A stretch of 64,000 nt of DNA from Acinetobacter ursingii DSM 16037 = CIP 107286 (GTDB lineage Bacteria; Pseudomonadota; Gammaproteobacteria; Pseudomonadales; Moraxellaceae). Shown here one piece after another: positions 1 through 9,773 of the stretch. A model generated the notes under the pieces. It had not been told where the DNA came from. It worked only from the letters and a program-made list of their open reading frames with translations, and made no database searches. How positions within the stretch are numbered: the first letter of the stretch is position 1; each line of letters begins with the position of its first letter. The position numbers were made by a program, and so were the translations under genes. The DNA lies in contig NZ_KB849716.1 in assembly GCF_000368825.1 (NCBI RefSeq), positions 328,461 to 392,460 of the forward strand, in the 5' to 3' direction.

Positions 1-2
1 CT

Positions 3-2018
3 GAACATGTATGGCAGTTTATTAAAGATAAAGGCTTTTTAAGCCTGATTATTCCAAAATCTTATGGCGGCAAAGAGTTTAGTTCTTTCGCGCAAAGTCG
101 CATCATGAGTAAAATCGCCTCGCGCTCACTGACCACAGCCGTGAGTTGTATGGTTCCTAACTCTTTGGGGCCGGGTGAGTTACTCATGCATTATGGGACA
201 GATGAACAGAAGCAGCGTTATTTGCCGGGTTTAGCTGCCGGCACTGAAATTCCATGTTTTGGTTTGACTAGTCCAGAAGCTGGTTCTGATGCAGGTGCAA
301 TTCCAGATACAGGCGTGGTGTGTTACGGCGAATTTGAAGGTGAAGAAGTGCTTGGTTTACGCATGAACTTCTCGAAACGTTGGATTACCCTTGCTCCAAT
401 AGCAACTGTGGTGGGTTTAGCTTTTAAACTCTATGACCCTGATGGTTTACTTGGTGATACATCTAAAACAGAATACGGTATTACTTGCGCCTTGATTCCT
501 GCAAATCATGAAGGCGTTGAGGTTGGCCCAAGACATTATCCAGGCTCTCCATTCATGAATGGAACAGTAGAAGGTCGGGATGTATTTATTCCAATTGACT
601 ACATTATTGGCGGCCCGAAAAATGCAGGTAAAGGCTGGCGCATGTTGATGGAATGTTTAGGTGTGGGGCGTGGTATTTCTCTGCCTGCATTGTCAACTGC
701 CGCTGGAGAAATGTCTTATTTAACTGTGGGTGCATTTGCCAAAGTTCGTGAACAATTCAAACTTCCTGTCGGTAAATTTGAAGGCGTACAGGAAGCGACC
801 AGTGACATCGCCAGTGATGCTTACATGTTAGAGTCATTTCGCTATTTGGTCACCTGTGGATTGAATCAAGGTGGCACACCTGCGGTGATGACCGCGATGG
901 CCAAATATTATGCCACCGAGACAATGCGTAAAGTCGTGAATCATGGGATGGATGTTGTAGGAGGACGTGCAATTCAGCTTGGACCACGTAACTTCTTAGC
1001 ACTGTCTTATCAGGCAATTCCTGTCGCAATTACAGTTGAAGGTGCAAATATCCTGACCCGCTCATTGATGATTTTTGGTCAAGGTTCTATGCGCTGTCAT
1101 CCTTATTTATTTGAAGAATTGCAATTATTGCAATCCAATGATAAACCAAGCGCACTCAAACAATTTCACGAAATTTTATTTAAACACTTAGGTTATACCT
1201 TTAATCGTGGAGCACGTTCATTTGCCTACGGTTTTACTGGTGGTTCAAATGACGCGCCTGTGATTTCAGATGATTTTACTCAGCCTTATTATAAAATCAT
1301 CAACCGCCTCAGTGCCAACTTGGCTTTAACCGCTGATATGTCATTGGGTTTACTAGCAGGTGATATCAAACGCAAAGAAATGTTATCTGGGCGTTTAGCA
1401 GATATTCATGCTTATCTGTTTATTGCCTCTTCTATTTTAAAATTTTATGCCAACGGTGCCAAATCTGAAGCAGAGCAATTACATGCAAAATTAGCCCTAG
1501 AGAAATCGCTTTATCAGGTGCAAGAAGCATTTTATGGCTTGTTTGAAAATTTCCCAATCAAGCTGGGTGCAGCACTGGTTAAGTTTGTTTGTTTCCCACT
1601 TGGACGACCTCTTGCTAAACCAAGCGATGAACTCAAACAACAAGTTGCAGAACTGATCATGCAGGAAAATCCATTCCGTGAGCAACTGAAAAAACATGTG
1701 TATTATTCTCAGGATGCCAACGATGTCACAGGTCGTATGGAATCAGCATTTCAAATGCTATTACAAATTGAACCACTTTGGCATAAATTCAAAAAAGCAG
1801 AATCTAAGGATCAGTTTAAAGGTTTAACTTTTGAAGAGCATATTACAGATGCTGTTGCGACGAACTTTATAACTGAAGCAGAAGCTCAAAGTTTGATCGT
1901 TTATAACGCTAAACGTTATGACAGTATGCTCACTGATATTTTTGACATGGAACTCAATCATGATCTTGAGCTTGAAAATCCACATATGCCTATTACAGGT
2001 GAAGCAACTCTGGATTAA
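3..2018 (+). CDS. fadE: Acyl-CoA dehydrogenase FadE, 5' end outside the window
   Basis: First step of fatty acid beta-oxidation: FAD-dependent alpha,beta-dehydrogenation of acyl-CoA. The frame is open from base 3 without a start, and the residues before the first internal ATG at 105 (FLSLIIPKSYGGKEFS) are already typical acyl-CoA dehydrogenase sequence, so the gene begins upstream. 671 residues are visible; E. coli FadE has about 814. Motifs are CFGLTSPEAGSDAG in the FAD/substrate region and TVEGANILTRSLMIFGQG around the likely catalytic Glu. The long C-terminal extension (DUF1974-like, up to LELENPHMPITGEA) separates FadE from short acyl-CoA dehydrogenases. A strong terminator follows. Family is certain; the true start cannot be seen. 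Confidence 0.93.
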   Translation, partial: EHVWQFIKDKGFLSLIIPKSYGGKEFSSFAQSRIMSKIASRSLTTAVSCMVPNSLGPGELLMHYGTDEQKQRYLPGLAAGTEIPCFGLTSPEAGSDAGAIPDTGVVCYGEFEGEEVLGLRMNFSKRWITLAPIATVVGLAFKLYDPDGLLGDTSKTEYGITCALIPANHEGVEVGPRHYPGSPFMNGTVEGRDVFIPIDYIIGGPKNAGKGWRMLMECLGVGRGISLPALSTAAGEMSYLTVGAFAKVREQFKLPVGKFEGVQEATSDIASDAYMLESFRYLVTCGLNQGGTPAVMTAMAKYYATETMRKVVNHGMDVVGGRAIQLGPRNFLALSYQAIPVAITVEGANILTRSLMIFGQGSMRCHPYLFEELQLLQSNDKPSALKQFHEILFKHLGYTFNRGARSFAYGFTGGSNDAPVISDDFTQPYYKIINRLSANLALTADMSLGLLAGDIKRKEMLSGRLADIHAYLFIASSILKFYANGAKSEAEQLHAKLALEKSLYQVQEAFYGLFENFPIKLGAALVKFVCFPLGRPLAKPSDELKQQVAELIMQENPFREQLKKHVYYSQDANDVTGRMESAFQMLLQIEPLWHKFKKAESKDQFKGLTFEEHITDAVATNFITEAEAQSLIVYNAKRYDSMLTDIFDMELNHDLELENPHMPITGEATLD

Positions 2019-2050
2019 TTTGAGTCTTTAAGCCACTTTGATAATGTGAT

Positions 2051-2079
2051 AAAAGCGTTTACGGACGCTTTTATTTTTT
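2051..2079 (+). terminator. Rho-independent terminator after fadE
   Basis: Inverted repeat AAAAGCGT / ACGCTTTT with a 6-nt loop, followed by ATTTTTT. It separates fadE from the next gene. Confidence 0.85.
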
Positions 2080-2098
2080 GCAAATTATAGGAAAGATG

Positions 2099-2488
2099 AT
2101 GTCACAACAAGATTATGAAAATGGTTTAAAAGTTCGAACTGAAGTGATGGGCGAATCATTTGTTAAACGTGCTCAGGACAATACCGTACCGTTCACAGCC
2201 CCCCTGCAAAACTGGATTAATGAACATGCTTGGGGATCTACATGGCAACGTGAAGGTGTACTACCTCGTAAGTATCGCTCACTGATTACCCTTGCCATGT
2301 TAACCGCACTTAAAGCACCTACAGAACTAAAAGGCCATGTACGCGGCGCATTAAATAATGGTTGCAGCATTGAGGAAATACAGGAGACACTGTTGCATAG
2401 TTTGCCTTATTGCGGTGCGCCAGCAGCCCAAGAAGCATTTCGCGCAGCCTTAGAAGTGATTCAGGAATATCAAAATAATCAAACTTAA
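2099..2488 (+). CDS. Carboxymuconolactone decarboxylase family protein (PcaC-like)
   Basis: 129 residues, the length of 4-carboxymuconolactone decarboxylase. Typical family segments are RKYRSLITLAMLTAL, ELKGHVRGALNNGCSIEEIQETLLH and YCGAPAAQEAFRAA. The family includes PcaC of the protocatechuate pathway and AhpD-like proteins, but there is no CxxC AhpD motif here. No pca genes are adjacent, so a role in protocatechuate breakdown is not supported by context. The ATG at 2099 is chosen because AGGAAAG just upstream gives good spacing; the TTG at 2078 lies inside the preceding terminator. Specific substrate unknown. Confidence 0.82.
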   Translation: MSQQDYENGLKVRTEVMGESFVKRAQDNTVPFTAPLQNWINEHAWGSTWQREGVLPRKYRSLITLAMLTALKAPTELKGHVRGALNNGCSIEEIQETLLHSLPYCGAPAAQEAFRAALEVIQEYQNNQT

Positions 2489-2517
2489 ATCAGATTTACG
2501 AATACATATGTTTATTG

Positions 2518-3576
2518 CTAATAAATCTGGATTCCATCTCGACCATTGCGTTTGACATAATAAAGCGCTTTATCTGCCAGACCAAACCATTCAGAGACTG
2601 TTTGTGCAGTCTCTACAGATGCAATTCCGATGCTAATACTTGCAGAAAAATGCTCATCACTTTGTAATCGGATATTCTTGATACAAGCTGCAATATTTTC
2701 AGCAAGTATTAAAATTTCATCGTTGCTTCGATCTACCACAATAATGGCAAGTTCATCGCCACCAAAACGAGCTGGCGTATCTTTAGGGCCAATAAAATGC
2801 CTTAAAATACTGGAAATTTCGGCTAAAAAGTAATCCCCTGCCTCATGTCCATAAGTGTCGTTAATATATTTAAAGTCATCGACATCTAGCAACATCAAAT
2901 GTGCATGCGTTCCATTTCTCTGAGTTTGGATAAAAATTGAAGAAAGACGCTGCTCAAACAAACGGCGGTTGGGAATATGCAAACGCGGATCCATTAGGGC
3001 AATACGCTCAAATTCTCGATTTTTATGGATTAACTGCACAGCAAGATTTCGGGTTAATACGCTTAAAAACATGATATAGAGTGTTGCTAAAGGTAGTGAA
3101 CACCAGACAATGCGACTATCAAAATCGACATTCACATGAAAACCTAACAATACCCACATGACCAAACAACTAACTAGCATAGCCATCAAAGAGGGTTTTA
3201 AAATGACCCAACCGCCTGCGGCATAACGATCTGAAATTAAAATCGCGACCATAATTAATGATGGAAAAGGACTAATCCCCATCACGGCAACCCAAATTCC
3301 CCCTAAAGCAGCATCGACCACTAAACTCATATTTGTGGTTTTCACTGCATCTTGTTTGCTTTTAGCATACACATAAGCCACTGTGGGCCAAATAAAGGCA
3401 TTAATACCCAGTAAGATATATACAAATAAAGAGTAATTTAAATAATGAAGAACTGAAGAAATGGATAAAAAACACAGAATAGTTCCCGTTTGCCGCATTA
3501 AAAAAATACGATGAACATATCGCTTGCTGCGTTCAAGTAATATCGCTTCATCCGTTTTTATATATGGCATGGTCAT
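2518..3576 (-). CDS. Membrane diguanylate cyclase, MASE2-GGDEF (DgcC/AdrA-like)
   Basis: Predicted to make cyclic di-GMP from two GTP. Residues 1-185 hold about five membrane segments that resemble the MASE2 sensor of E. coli DgcC (AdrA), including DAALGGIWVAVMG followed by an AAGG turn. The GGDEF domain covers about 190-352: LLDVDDFKYINDTYGHEAGD carries the metal-binding Asp and the nucleotide Asn/Asp, and the signature is FGGDEL, a tolerated form of GGDEF. The RxxD product-inhibition site normally found five residues before the signature is absent (GPKD is there), so product feedback is probably missing. The gene converges on the preceding one. Activity is inferred from the motifs. Confidence 0.88.
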   Translation of the reverse strand: MTMPYIKTDEAILLERSKRYVHRIFLMRQTGTILCFLSISSVLHYLNYSLFVYILLGINAFIWPTVAYVYAKSKQDAVKTTNMSLVVDAALGGIWVAVMGISPFPSLIMVAILISDRYAAGGWVILKPSLMAMLVSCLVMWVLLGFHVNVDFDSRIVWCSLPLATLYIMFLSVLTRNLAVQLIHKNREFERIALMDPRLHIPNRRLFEQRLSSIFIQTQRNGTHAHLMLLDVDDFKYINDTYGHEAGDYFLAEISSILRHFIGPKDTPARFGGDELAIIVVDRSNDEILILAENIAACIKNIRLQSDEHFSASISIGIASVETAQTVSEWFGLADKALYYVKRNGRDGIQIY

Positions 3577-4103
3577 TAGGACTTTCTATTCAATGATAAA
3601 ACGAATTGCTTATTGCTAAGCCGCCTATCCAACGGTACGTCAACCACATGATTCTAACCATATTTTATTCATAAAATAATGTATATATATACCAATTTTT
3701 TTAAAAAAAATTTAATTAAAGAATATTTATTTACAACAAAAAAATAAGAACTGACATATTGCGACACTTTTTTGCTATTTATGGTGCTTTAGAATAATTC
3801 CTATTTTTATATTTCTAAAATTGAGCGCTATTATTTAAATTTTCGCATCAAATTACATATTTACATCATAGGCACACATTTTCTTCATCATCACGCAACA
3901 CATAAATTTAAAGATCATTCTAAAATTATAATTCTCTGATATTTAATCATTTTAAATAATACACATACAATCCTTATGGTTTTGTGTATTTCCAACGTGA
4001 TATTGAAAAGATGATCTTTATGAATTGTTAACATAAATCGCTGTTGAATTGCTAGAGCTCGTGAAACTACATCAAATTGTGATTACTCAGGAAATAAGCC
4101 ACT
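3577..4103. other. 527-bp AT-rich divergent intergenic region with nested inverted repeats
   Basis: Lies between the divergent diguanylate cyclase gene and proP. No credible coding sequence. The part nearest proP contains a 10-bp perfect inverted repeat, TAAAGATCAT (3909-3918) and ATGATCTTTA (4011-4020). Nested inside it is AATACACA (3958-3965) with TGTGTATT (3983-3990). This could be a structured proP leader or operator. In AT-rich DNA part of it may be chance. Confidence 0.4.
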
Positions 4104-5585
4104 ATGTCCAAAAGAAAAATAAAACCTCTTGAAATAGATGATGTTGAAATTGTTGATTATGAAAAAACCAAAAAAGCGATTAAGGCTGCCGCACTTGGTA
4201 ATGCAATTGAATGGTTCGATTTTGGTGTATATGGCTATGTTGCCTATGTACTGGGTAAAGTATTTTTTCCCAATTCATCCCCCAGTGTGCAGATGATTGC
4301 TGCGCTTGCAACTTTCTCCATTCCTTTTATTTTTAGACCGTTAGGAGGAATATTCTTTGGTCGCTTAGGTGATAAGTACGGACGACAAAAAGTTTTAGCC
4401 ATTACCATTATTATCATGTCTGTGAGTACGTTTGGTATCGGTTTGATTCCATCTTATGAAAGTATTGGGATTTGGGCGCCGATCTTATTGTTGATTGTCA
4501 AAATTGCGCAAGGCTTCTCAGTTGGGGGGGAGTATGCAGGGGCAGCCATTTTTGTAGCTGAGTATTCTCCCGATCGGAAACGCGGCTTCATGGGAAGTTG
4601 GCTCGATTTTGGTTCAATCTTAGGTTTCGTGGTGGGTGCCGGGGTTGTTTCCTTAATCAGTTTTTCTGTGGGTGAAACTGCCTTTATGGAATGGGGTTGG
4701 AGAATTCCCTTTTATCTGGCTTTACCTTTGGGCTTAATAGGACTGTATTTACGTCAATCTCTTGATGAAACCCCTACTTTTCAAGCACATACTGAAAATC
4801 AATCAGATTCAAAAAAACCTAAAAAAATTGGTTTCAAGCAAATATTGAGCGAACATAAGCGTAGTTTATTGGTCTGTGTTGGTCTGGTCATTTGTACTAA
4901 TGTCACCTATTACATGCTGCTTACTTATTTACCCAGTTATTTTTCGCATAACTTAGGCTATTCAGAAGATCATGGGGTATTGATCATTATTGCCGTTATG
5001 GTCGGAATGCTTTTTGTTCAACCCTTTGTTGGGATGTTTAGTGACAAAATTGGCCGTCGTCCTTTTATATTTGCAGGCAGTATTGCATTGGTTTTATTTT
5101 CTTATCCTGCCTTTCTTTTACTTGATAGCAATAATGTCTACTTAATTTTTCTAGGCCTTTTAATTTTGGCACTTTCGCTCAATATGCTGATTGGTGTGAT
5201 GGCATCCACTTTGCCTGCCCTATTTCCCACCGAGATTCGTTATAGTGCGCTTGCCATTGCGTTTAATATTTCGGTGGTAATTGCAGGGTTAACACCAACC
5301 GTTACCGCTACGTTGGTTGAAACTACGCAGAATATTATGGTTCCAGCTTACTATTTAATGTTATGTGGCGTATTTGGAATTATGACCGCATTTTACCTGA
5401 AAGAAACAGCCAATTTACCTCTCAAAGGTGCAACACCAATGGCAGCTGATTGCGAAGAGGCGGAAGAATTACTGGAACAATATCATGAAAATATAGAACA
5501 GAAGATTGAGCAGATTGATCAAAAAATTGAAGAATTACAGGAAAAACGAGATCATCTCGCCAAACAGCATCCAGATATTGATTAG
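4104..5585 (+). CDS. proP: Osmosensory proline/glycine betaine:H+ symporter ProP
   Basis: Imports proline, glycine betaine and related compatible solutes with protons when external osmolality rises. 493 residues, 12 membrane segments, MFS metabolite:H+ symporter family. Signatures include GNAIEWFDFGVYGYVAY, GRLGDKYGRQK, KIAQGFSVGGEYAGA and AEYSPDRKRGFMGSW. The C terminus (about 445-493) is a charged amphipathic coil containing ENIEQKIEQIDQKIEELQEKR and ending in KQHPDID. It matches the coiled coil of E. coli ProP, which tunes the osmotic threshold; most other members of the family lack it. The start has AGGAAA upstream. A 527-bp structured region precedes it, in keeping with osmotic regulation, but no specific operator was identified. 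Confidence 0.94.
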   Translation: MSKRKIKPLEIDDVEIVDYEKTKKAIKAAALGNAIEWFDFGVYGYVAYVLGKVFFPNSSPSVQMIAALATFSIPFIFRPLGGIFFGRLGDKYGRQKVLAITIIIMSVSTFGIGLIPSYESIGIWAPILLLIVKIAQGFSVGGEYAGAAIFVAEYSPDRKRGFMGSWLDFGSILGFVVGAGVVSLISFSVGETAFMEWGWRIPFYLALPLGLIGLYLRQSLDETPTFQAHTENQSDSKKPKKIGFKQILSEHKRSLLVCVGLVICTNVTYYMLLTYLPSYFSHNLGYSEDHGVLIIIAVMVGMLFVQPFVGMFSDKIGRRPFIFAGSIALVLFSYPAFLLLDSNNVYLIFLGLLILALSLNMLIGVMASTLPALFPTEIRYSALAIAFNISVVIAGLTPTVTATLVETTQNIMVPAYYLMLCGVFGIMTAFYLKETANLPLKGATPMAADCEEAEELLEQYHENIEQKIEQIDQKIEELQEKRDHLAKQHPDID

Positions 5586-5600
5586 CTTTTTCTCCTATAA

Positions 5601-5636
5601 AAAACAAGACCCTAATTAGGGTCTTGTTTTTTCTGA
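5601..5636. terminator. Bidirectional terminator between proP and oleate hydratase
   Basis: Perfect 30-bp palindrome at 5601-5630 with halves AAAACAAGACCCTAA and TTAGGGTCTTGTTTT, plus extra T residues. It serves the two converging genes. Confidence 0.85.
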
Positions 5637-5637
5637 T

Positions 5638-7584
5638 CTATTTCGCTTTTTCTTTTATAGAACTGATCCAGTCTTTAAAATGTCCAAACTGTTCAGATAA
5701 AAATGATTCGGTTTCAGGCTGCGCTGCATCTTTTGGCAAAATATGTTCATAATAAGTGCCTTTCAACACATGTCTGAGTAAACGTTCACCTGGAAATGGC
5801 TCACCGTCATTTAAGGTTTTTGCACCTTTAATTAGGTGACGAATGTCATATTGCAAAGGCGAAAGATCTGGCACTTGTTTATCAATATTAAGAAGTTTAT
5901 AAACAGCTAAACGTCCTGTTCGAGCTGAACTTTCAATAGTAAAAACGACATCATTATTGGTTTCTACAAACTGCCCTACCACGGCCAAATTTTTATATCC
6001 TTCAGGCACTACACGTGGACGATCACCTTTAGCACGTGGCATAAACATTGAAGTAATATATGGCATAAAGGAAATGCGGGTGATGGTGTTTTCGATAACA
6101 TTGTCTAGTTGATCAACAATTCCCAAGTGATAACACAACTCTGCCAGTATTTCATTACCTGTACATTCTGGCATAGTCTTTTTAACATAGTTGCCTTGTT
6201 TATCCATAAATAAGGCATATACCCAAAGCACTAATACATCATCGGGCTGGTTAGGGAAATGCGGCTGACGGTTACAGGTAAAGCTCATCAACCAGTTTGA
6301 ATCTGTAATTGTAATAATTCCTCCAGTGACCGTTTTACCAGAGTACGGATCATTAACCGCGTATTCTTTCAGTTTTTCAACAAAAGCTGACGGTTTACAA
6401 GTCAAGGTCACAGATAACCAAGATGATTTTTCAATGTTGCTACAAAACTTCTCAGGTTTGCCAAATACTGGAGATTTCTTTGCCAAGTTTTTCCAAAGTA
6501 ACCAACCTGCACTTTGACCACTCGTGCTATTGTCCACTTTACTCATTGCCGCAGTCGTATTGTTACCATACGAAGTATCTTCCGTCATTGAACCTGTAGT
6601 AATCACCACAAAATCATTTTCAGTCAGATCAATTTTTTGTTCTTTGCCATCTTTTTCTATTAATAATGATTTTGCAAAACTATTCTGCCCTTTTTGCTCA
6701 ATTTCTACATCTTTAACCAAAGTATTCAACTTAAGAGTAACGCCCTTTTTCTTTAAGTATTGTCCTAAGGGTTTAACAAAGGTATCGTGCTGGTTATATT
6801 TTGGAAATACCAGCGCGGTCATATCTTTAAAACCATCGAACTGATGTAAAAAGCGATGCATATAAAGTTTGCATTCGAGTAGGCTATGCCAGTTTTCAAA
6901 AGCGAACATGGTTCGCCATAAAGTCCAAAAGTTAGATGCTAAAAATTCACTGCTGAAATATTCTTCAATAGTGGTATTGTCCAGATCTTCTTTTTTGGTG
7001 AGAAGTAATTTGACAATCGCAAGTTGATCTTTCTTAGATAAACCAAACTTATTAAAATCCTGCACCTGACCTTGTTGATGAATCAATCGTGCTTTGGAAA
7101 AGTTGGGATCATTATCGTTGAGTAAACGATATTCATCCAGCACACTAAAAGGTTCTGGCAACTCTAATGCAGGAATGTCCTGAAAAATGTTCCAGATATT
7201 TTCATAGGCAAATTCCATCTCACGACCACCACGAATCAGGAAGCCATCTTGGGCATTACCTGCACCATCCAATGAACCGCCATCAACATGGAGTTGTTCT
7301 ATGAAAATGATATTCGATGCGGGTATTTGTGCGTCGCGAATGAAATAATAAGCTGCTGATAATCCTGCAATACCACTCCCAACAATATAAATTTTACTGT
7401 TTTGATATTGGTCAGAACCAATACCGCGATTTCTTTGATAATTACCGATATAGTCGGCTGGTGGTGTCGTGATATCAGCTGAGTTTTGATAAGTTTCCGT
7501 ACTCGAGTCTGGCTCGTGAACCATCTTTCCATGGAATTGTGATGTATTGAGAACCTTATCAAATTTTGAAGTAATTTTACTCAT
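5638..7584 (-). CDS. ohyA: Oleate hydratase (FAD-dependent fatty acid double-bond hydratase)
   Basis: Adds water to the cis-9 double bond of oleic or palmitoleic acid to give 10-hydroxy fatty acids; the family was once called myosin-cross-reactive antigen. 648 residues, in the family range. The N-terminal Rossmann motif GSGIAG is at about 69-74, followed by [18 protein letters not shown] and [17 protein letters not shown], which are the FAD and substrate parts of the family. [18 protein letters not shown] and [22 protein letters not shown] are further family blocks. The start has GAGGAA eight bases upstream. Known roles in other bacteria are detoxifying unsaturated fatty acids; the role here is inferred. 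Confidence 0.92.
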   Translation of the reverse strand: MSKITSKFDKVLNTSQFHGKMVHEPDSSTETYQNSADITTPPADYIGNYQRNRGIGSDQYQNSKIYIVGSGIAGLSAAYYFIRDAQIPASNIIFIEQLHVDGGSLDGAGNAQDGFLIRGGREMEFAYENIWNIFQDIPALELPEPFSVLDEYRLLNDNDPNFSKARLIHQQGQVQDFNKFGLSKKDQLAIVKLLLTKKEDLDNTTIEEYFSSEFLASNFWTLWRTMFAFENWHSLLECKLYMHRFLHQFDGFKDMTALVFPKYNQHDTFVKPLGQYLKKKGVTLKLNTLVKDVEIEQKGQNSFAKSLLIEKDGKEQKIDLTENDFVVITTGSMTEDTSYGNNTTAAMSKVDNSTSGQSAGWLLWKNLAKKSPVFGKPEKFCSNIEKSSWLSVTLTCKPSAFVEKLKEYAVNDPYSGKTVTGGIITITDSNWLMSFTCNRQPHFPNQPDDVLVLWVYALFMDKQGNYVKKTMPECTGNEILAELCYHLGIVDQLDNVIENTITRISFMPYITSMFMPRAKGDRPRVVPEGYKNLAVVGQFVETNNDVVFTIESSARTGRLAVYKLLNIDKQVPDLSPLQYDIRHLIKGAKTLNDGEPFPGERLLRHVLKGTYYEHILPKDAAQPETESFLSEQFGHFKDWISSIKEKAK

Positions 7585-7885
7585 GAGTTCCTCTTCGGAT
7601 TTATTATCTGAAATATGTTATTTATGAGCCTATTAGTATGATCATATCCAGCACTATTTTTAGCCAAGTTCTGTATTAACTTTGTATTTGATCTGGCTGT
7701 CTCTTAAACTCTATTGATTTAGTCTATTTTTACAATAAAATGATTTTAAAGAGATATTAGGCTTCTTGCATAAGTTCTTATTATTTTTCCCCTATGGAAA
7801 AAAATAAACAGCGTTTAAACAATGATGAAAGAAATCTATTCTATTTCTTCTAAAATTTTCATTTTGAATGAATAATATTATTTTC
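7585..7885. other. Intergenic region carrying copy B of the 79-bp element
   Basis: 301 bp between two minus-strand genes. The only clear structure is the repeat at 7759-7837. Nothing else was recognised. Confidence 0.6.
7759..7837 (+). repeat. 79-bp interspersed inverted-repeat element, copy B
   Basis: Begins AGGCTTC and ends GAAATCT, forming imperfect terminal arms. Inside is a hairpin, TTATTTTTCC / GGAAAAAAATAA, then GTTTAAACAATGATGAAAG. The same plan and length occur at 26690-26768, and at 58980-59057 in reverse. No open reading frame. Confidence 0.75.
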
Positions 7886-8851
7886 TCATCTTAATAATGG
7901 TACAAAAATAATATTTACATCCTCTGTCGGTTTAAAATTTTTCTCTGAGATTTTAAATTGAGTTGCATTTATTTTTTGTATATTTCCTTTCCAGCAGAGT
8001 GAAATCAATTCATTTTTATCTCGCTCAATGATCATGTTAAAATTTCCAATCGGTTTCGCCCAGTTTGCTCCCGTTTTTAAAATATAACTCAACCCCATAT
8101 AAGGTGGATTTTTATTTGGCATTTTGTTGAGTGCATTTTTAAAGCTCTGGTTGACACAGTGATTTTTTGCTATTCCATCATCAAGATAGACCGAACCACC
8201 GACCAAAGGCCGATATCGATGCTCCACATGCGTCACACTATTGGCTTTAAAGACTTGTTGCCAGCTATAAATAACTTGTGCCTCCCAATAAATGGAATCC
8301 TCTGGATGATAGGGTTTAATTAGTTTTTGCACTTTAGGCTGTTGGCAGCGGAAAATACGTTGATTTAACACCTCATCACTGATTTTCTGTGTCCACGGAT
8401 TCATCAACTCTTGATCGCTCAAGCCACATTGTTTTAATTCTTGAGTCACATCAATCGAATCTTTCGTCCAATCTATCTCACCTTTTTGGTTCAACGCGGG
8501 CAAAAAAGCTCGCACATGCACCGATGCATTGATAGGTCTTTGATTGACTTTTACTTTAAAACTATTAATAAAAGCATCTGTATCAGCAAAATCACTTTCA
8601 CGTGAATTCCCAACTTTAGGCAAAGGAAATAAAATGTTTTCCTGAATATTATGAGACGTTAGATTTTTAAACTCATATTCAACACGGATTTGTTTTTTAC
8701 TGATAAATAAATTTTCTTTTTGCATACTGATGTTCGGATTTTTAACATAAGCGACTCCACCTGTTGCAACATATCCTGTTGAATCATTTGCATATAAAAT
8801 AGGAACAGCAAAAATACTAACCAAACCAAGACATGTTATTTTTTTAATCAT
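7886..8851 (-). CDS. Exported DUF4424-type protein of unknown function
   Basis: 321 residues with a Sec signal peptide (MIKKITCLGLVSIFAVPILYA) and a periplasmic mature part. The start of the mature protein (NDSTGYVATGGVAYVKNPNISMQ) followed by ENLFISKKQIRVEYEF and an aromatic/proline-rich LFPLPKV segment matches what I recall of DUF4424 proteins. Several Cys residues (CGLSDQ, RCQQP, HCVNQ, LCWKG) could form disulfides. No catalytic motif seen. It lies alone between copy B of the repeat and the C39-like gene. Function not known. Confidence 0.72.
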   Translation of the reverse strand: MIKKITCLGLVSIFAVPILYANDSTGYVATGGVAYVKNPNISMQKENLFISKKQIRVEYEFKNLTSHNIQENILFPLPKVGNSRESDFADTDAFINSFKVKVNQRPINASVHVRAFLPALNQKGEIDWTKDSIDVTQELKQCGLSDQELMNPWTQKISDEVLNQRIFRCQQPKVQKLIKPYHPEDSIYWEAQVIYSWQQVFKANSVTHVEHRYRPLVGGSVYLDDGIAKNHCVNQSFKNALNKMPNKNPPYMGLSYILKTGANWAKPIGNFNMIIERDKNELISLCWKGNIQKINATQFKISEKNFKPTEDVNIIFVPLLR

Positions 8852-9020
8852 TATGATGATCTCTCTACTTTATTTAAATTATCTACATTATGAAACTTCT
8901 TTTAGCATTATTTGATCCGTTTATTTTTTTACTCATTAAGGCAAAGTAAAAGGAACTTAAAAGAAATTCTATTGCTTTTGATTGACATGCCATATTTCAA
9001 AAATTCTGTTTTTGTCTCTT

Positions 9021-9563
9021 CTAACTGAATTTTGTAGATTGCATTAACTTTAGCTCTTGATCATTAATTAAAATTACTTGTCTACAAATTCCTTCTGCAT
9101 CACGTTGCTGTTCAAATAAAAAAGCTGGCATCGGATCAAAACTGTCAAAGAAACAAATTTCCTGCTCATCCATTGAATAAACTAAGGACTGATTGCCTAC
9201 ACCATCCAAAGTATCATAAGAAACAATGACCATCTGTCCATTTTCAATTGCCCCTTGAATTTCAGAATAAGTAAGCGCCGAATGTATTGGGATATTTAAA
9301 GCTTGGGCTTGTTGATAAATTAAACGTTCACTGTCATCGATATAAGGATCAGGATCTGTATAGAAAGACACATCAAAACCAAATTTTTTTAATGCAACCG
9401 CTAAAGCAATGGTAAATGTGCCATATTCTTGATCATGTTGAGTTGCCTGTATCAATTCCGAAATATCCATTTCAACGCCATGATGTTGAAATAACATCCA
9501 CAGTGCAAAAATGCCACAGTTGGCTTCAAGGTTGACTAAGGACTCTGGAATTTCTAGCGCCAT
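9021..9563 (-). CDS. C39-like papain-fold protein, possibly lacking the catalytic His
   Basis: 180 residues with no signal peptide or membrane segment, so cytoplasmic. The N terminus EANCGIFALWMLFQHHG looks like the Cys region of peptidase C39-like proteins, and GTFTIALAVALKKFGFDVSFYT is the next helix-strand unit of that fold. Where the family usually has a His before two hydrophobic strands (GHxVVV...DP), this protein reads GVGNQSLVYSMDEQEICFFDSFDP: the Asp is there but the His position is Asn/Gln. It may be inactive as a protease or use another residue. The ATG at 9563 is preferred to the adjoining GTG at 9566. It runs divergently from ahcY. Confidence 0.68.
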   Translation of the reverse strand: MALEIPESLVNLEANCGIFALWMLFQHHGVEMDISELIQATQHDQEYGTFTIALAVALKKFGFDVSFYTDPDPYIDDSERLIYQQAQALNIPIHSALTYSEIQGAIENGQMVIVSYDTLDGVGNQSLVYSMDEQEICFFDSFDPMPAFLFEQQRDAEGICRQVILINDQELKLMQSTKFS

Positions 9564-9610
9564 CACGTTGAACTCGCATTACATTTATTCGAATCATACA
9601 CAAAACAGCG

Positions 9611-9639
9611 TTGGCACTGTAACAATTTATCAGTACAAT
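9611..9639 (+). promoter_or_regulatory. Sigma-70 promoter of ahcY
   Basis: TTGGCA at 9611-9616, a 17-nt spacer, and TACAAT at 9634-9639. Predicted transcription start is near 9646, just before the first base of the riboswitch aptamer. The agreement of the two supports both calls. Confidence 0.75.
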
Positions 9640-9645
9640 AGCGCC

Positions 9646-9773
9646 ACCAGTCGAGGGATGCTGCGACTTTTTCACAAGCTGATTTTTAAAAATAATCATG
9701 TGAAATCGCTAGGCTCGACGTCTGAAGCAGCTGAAAACTCAGTTAATCACGCTTCACAGAATAACGGCATCCG
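9646..9773 (+). ncRNA. S-adenosylhomocysteine (SAH) riboswitch
   Basis: The three conserved blocks of the SAH riboswitch are present in order: GAGGGATGCTGCGAC (9653-9667), AGGCTCGA (9711-9718) and AACGGCATCC (9763-9772). P1 pairs GGATGC (9656-9661) with GCATCC (9767-9772); in many known members this is GAGCGC/GCGCTC, so the stem has changed together. The pseudoknot pairs TCGAG (9651-9655) with CTCGA (9714-9718). P2 pairs GCGA..TTT..CAC with GTGAAATCGC, and an inner stem pairs TGAAGC (9723-9728) with GCTTCA (9751-9756). Known members turn on ahcY when SAH accumulates, which fits the gene downstream. Confidence 0.92.
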
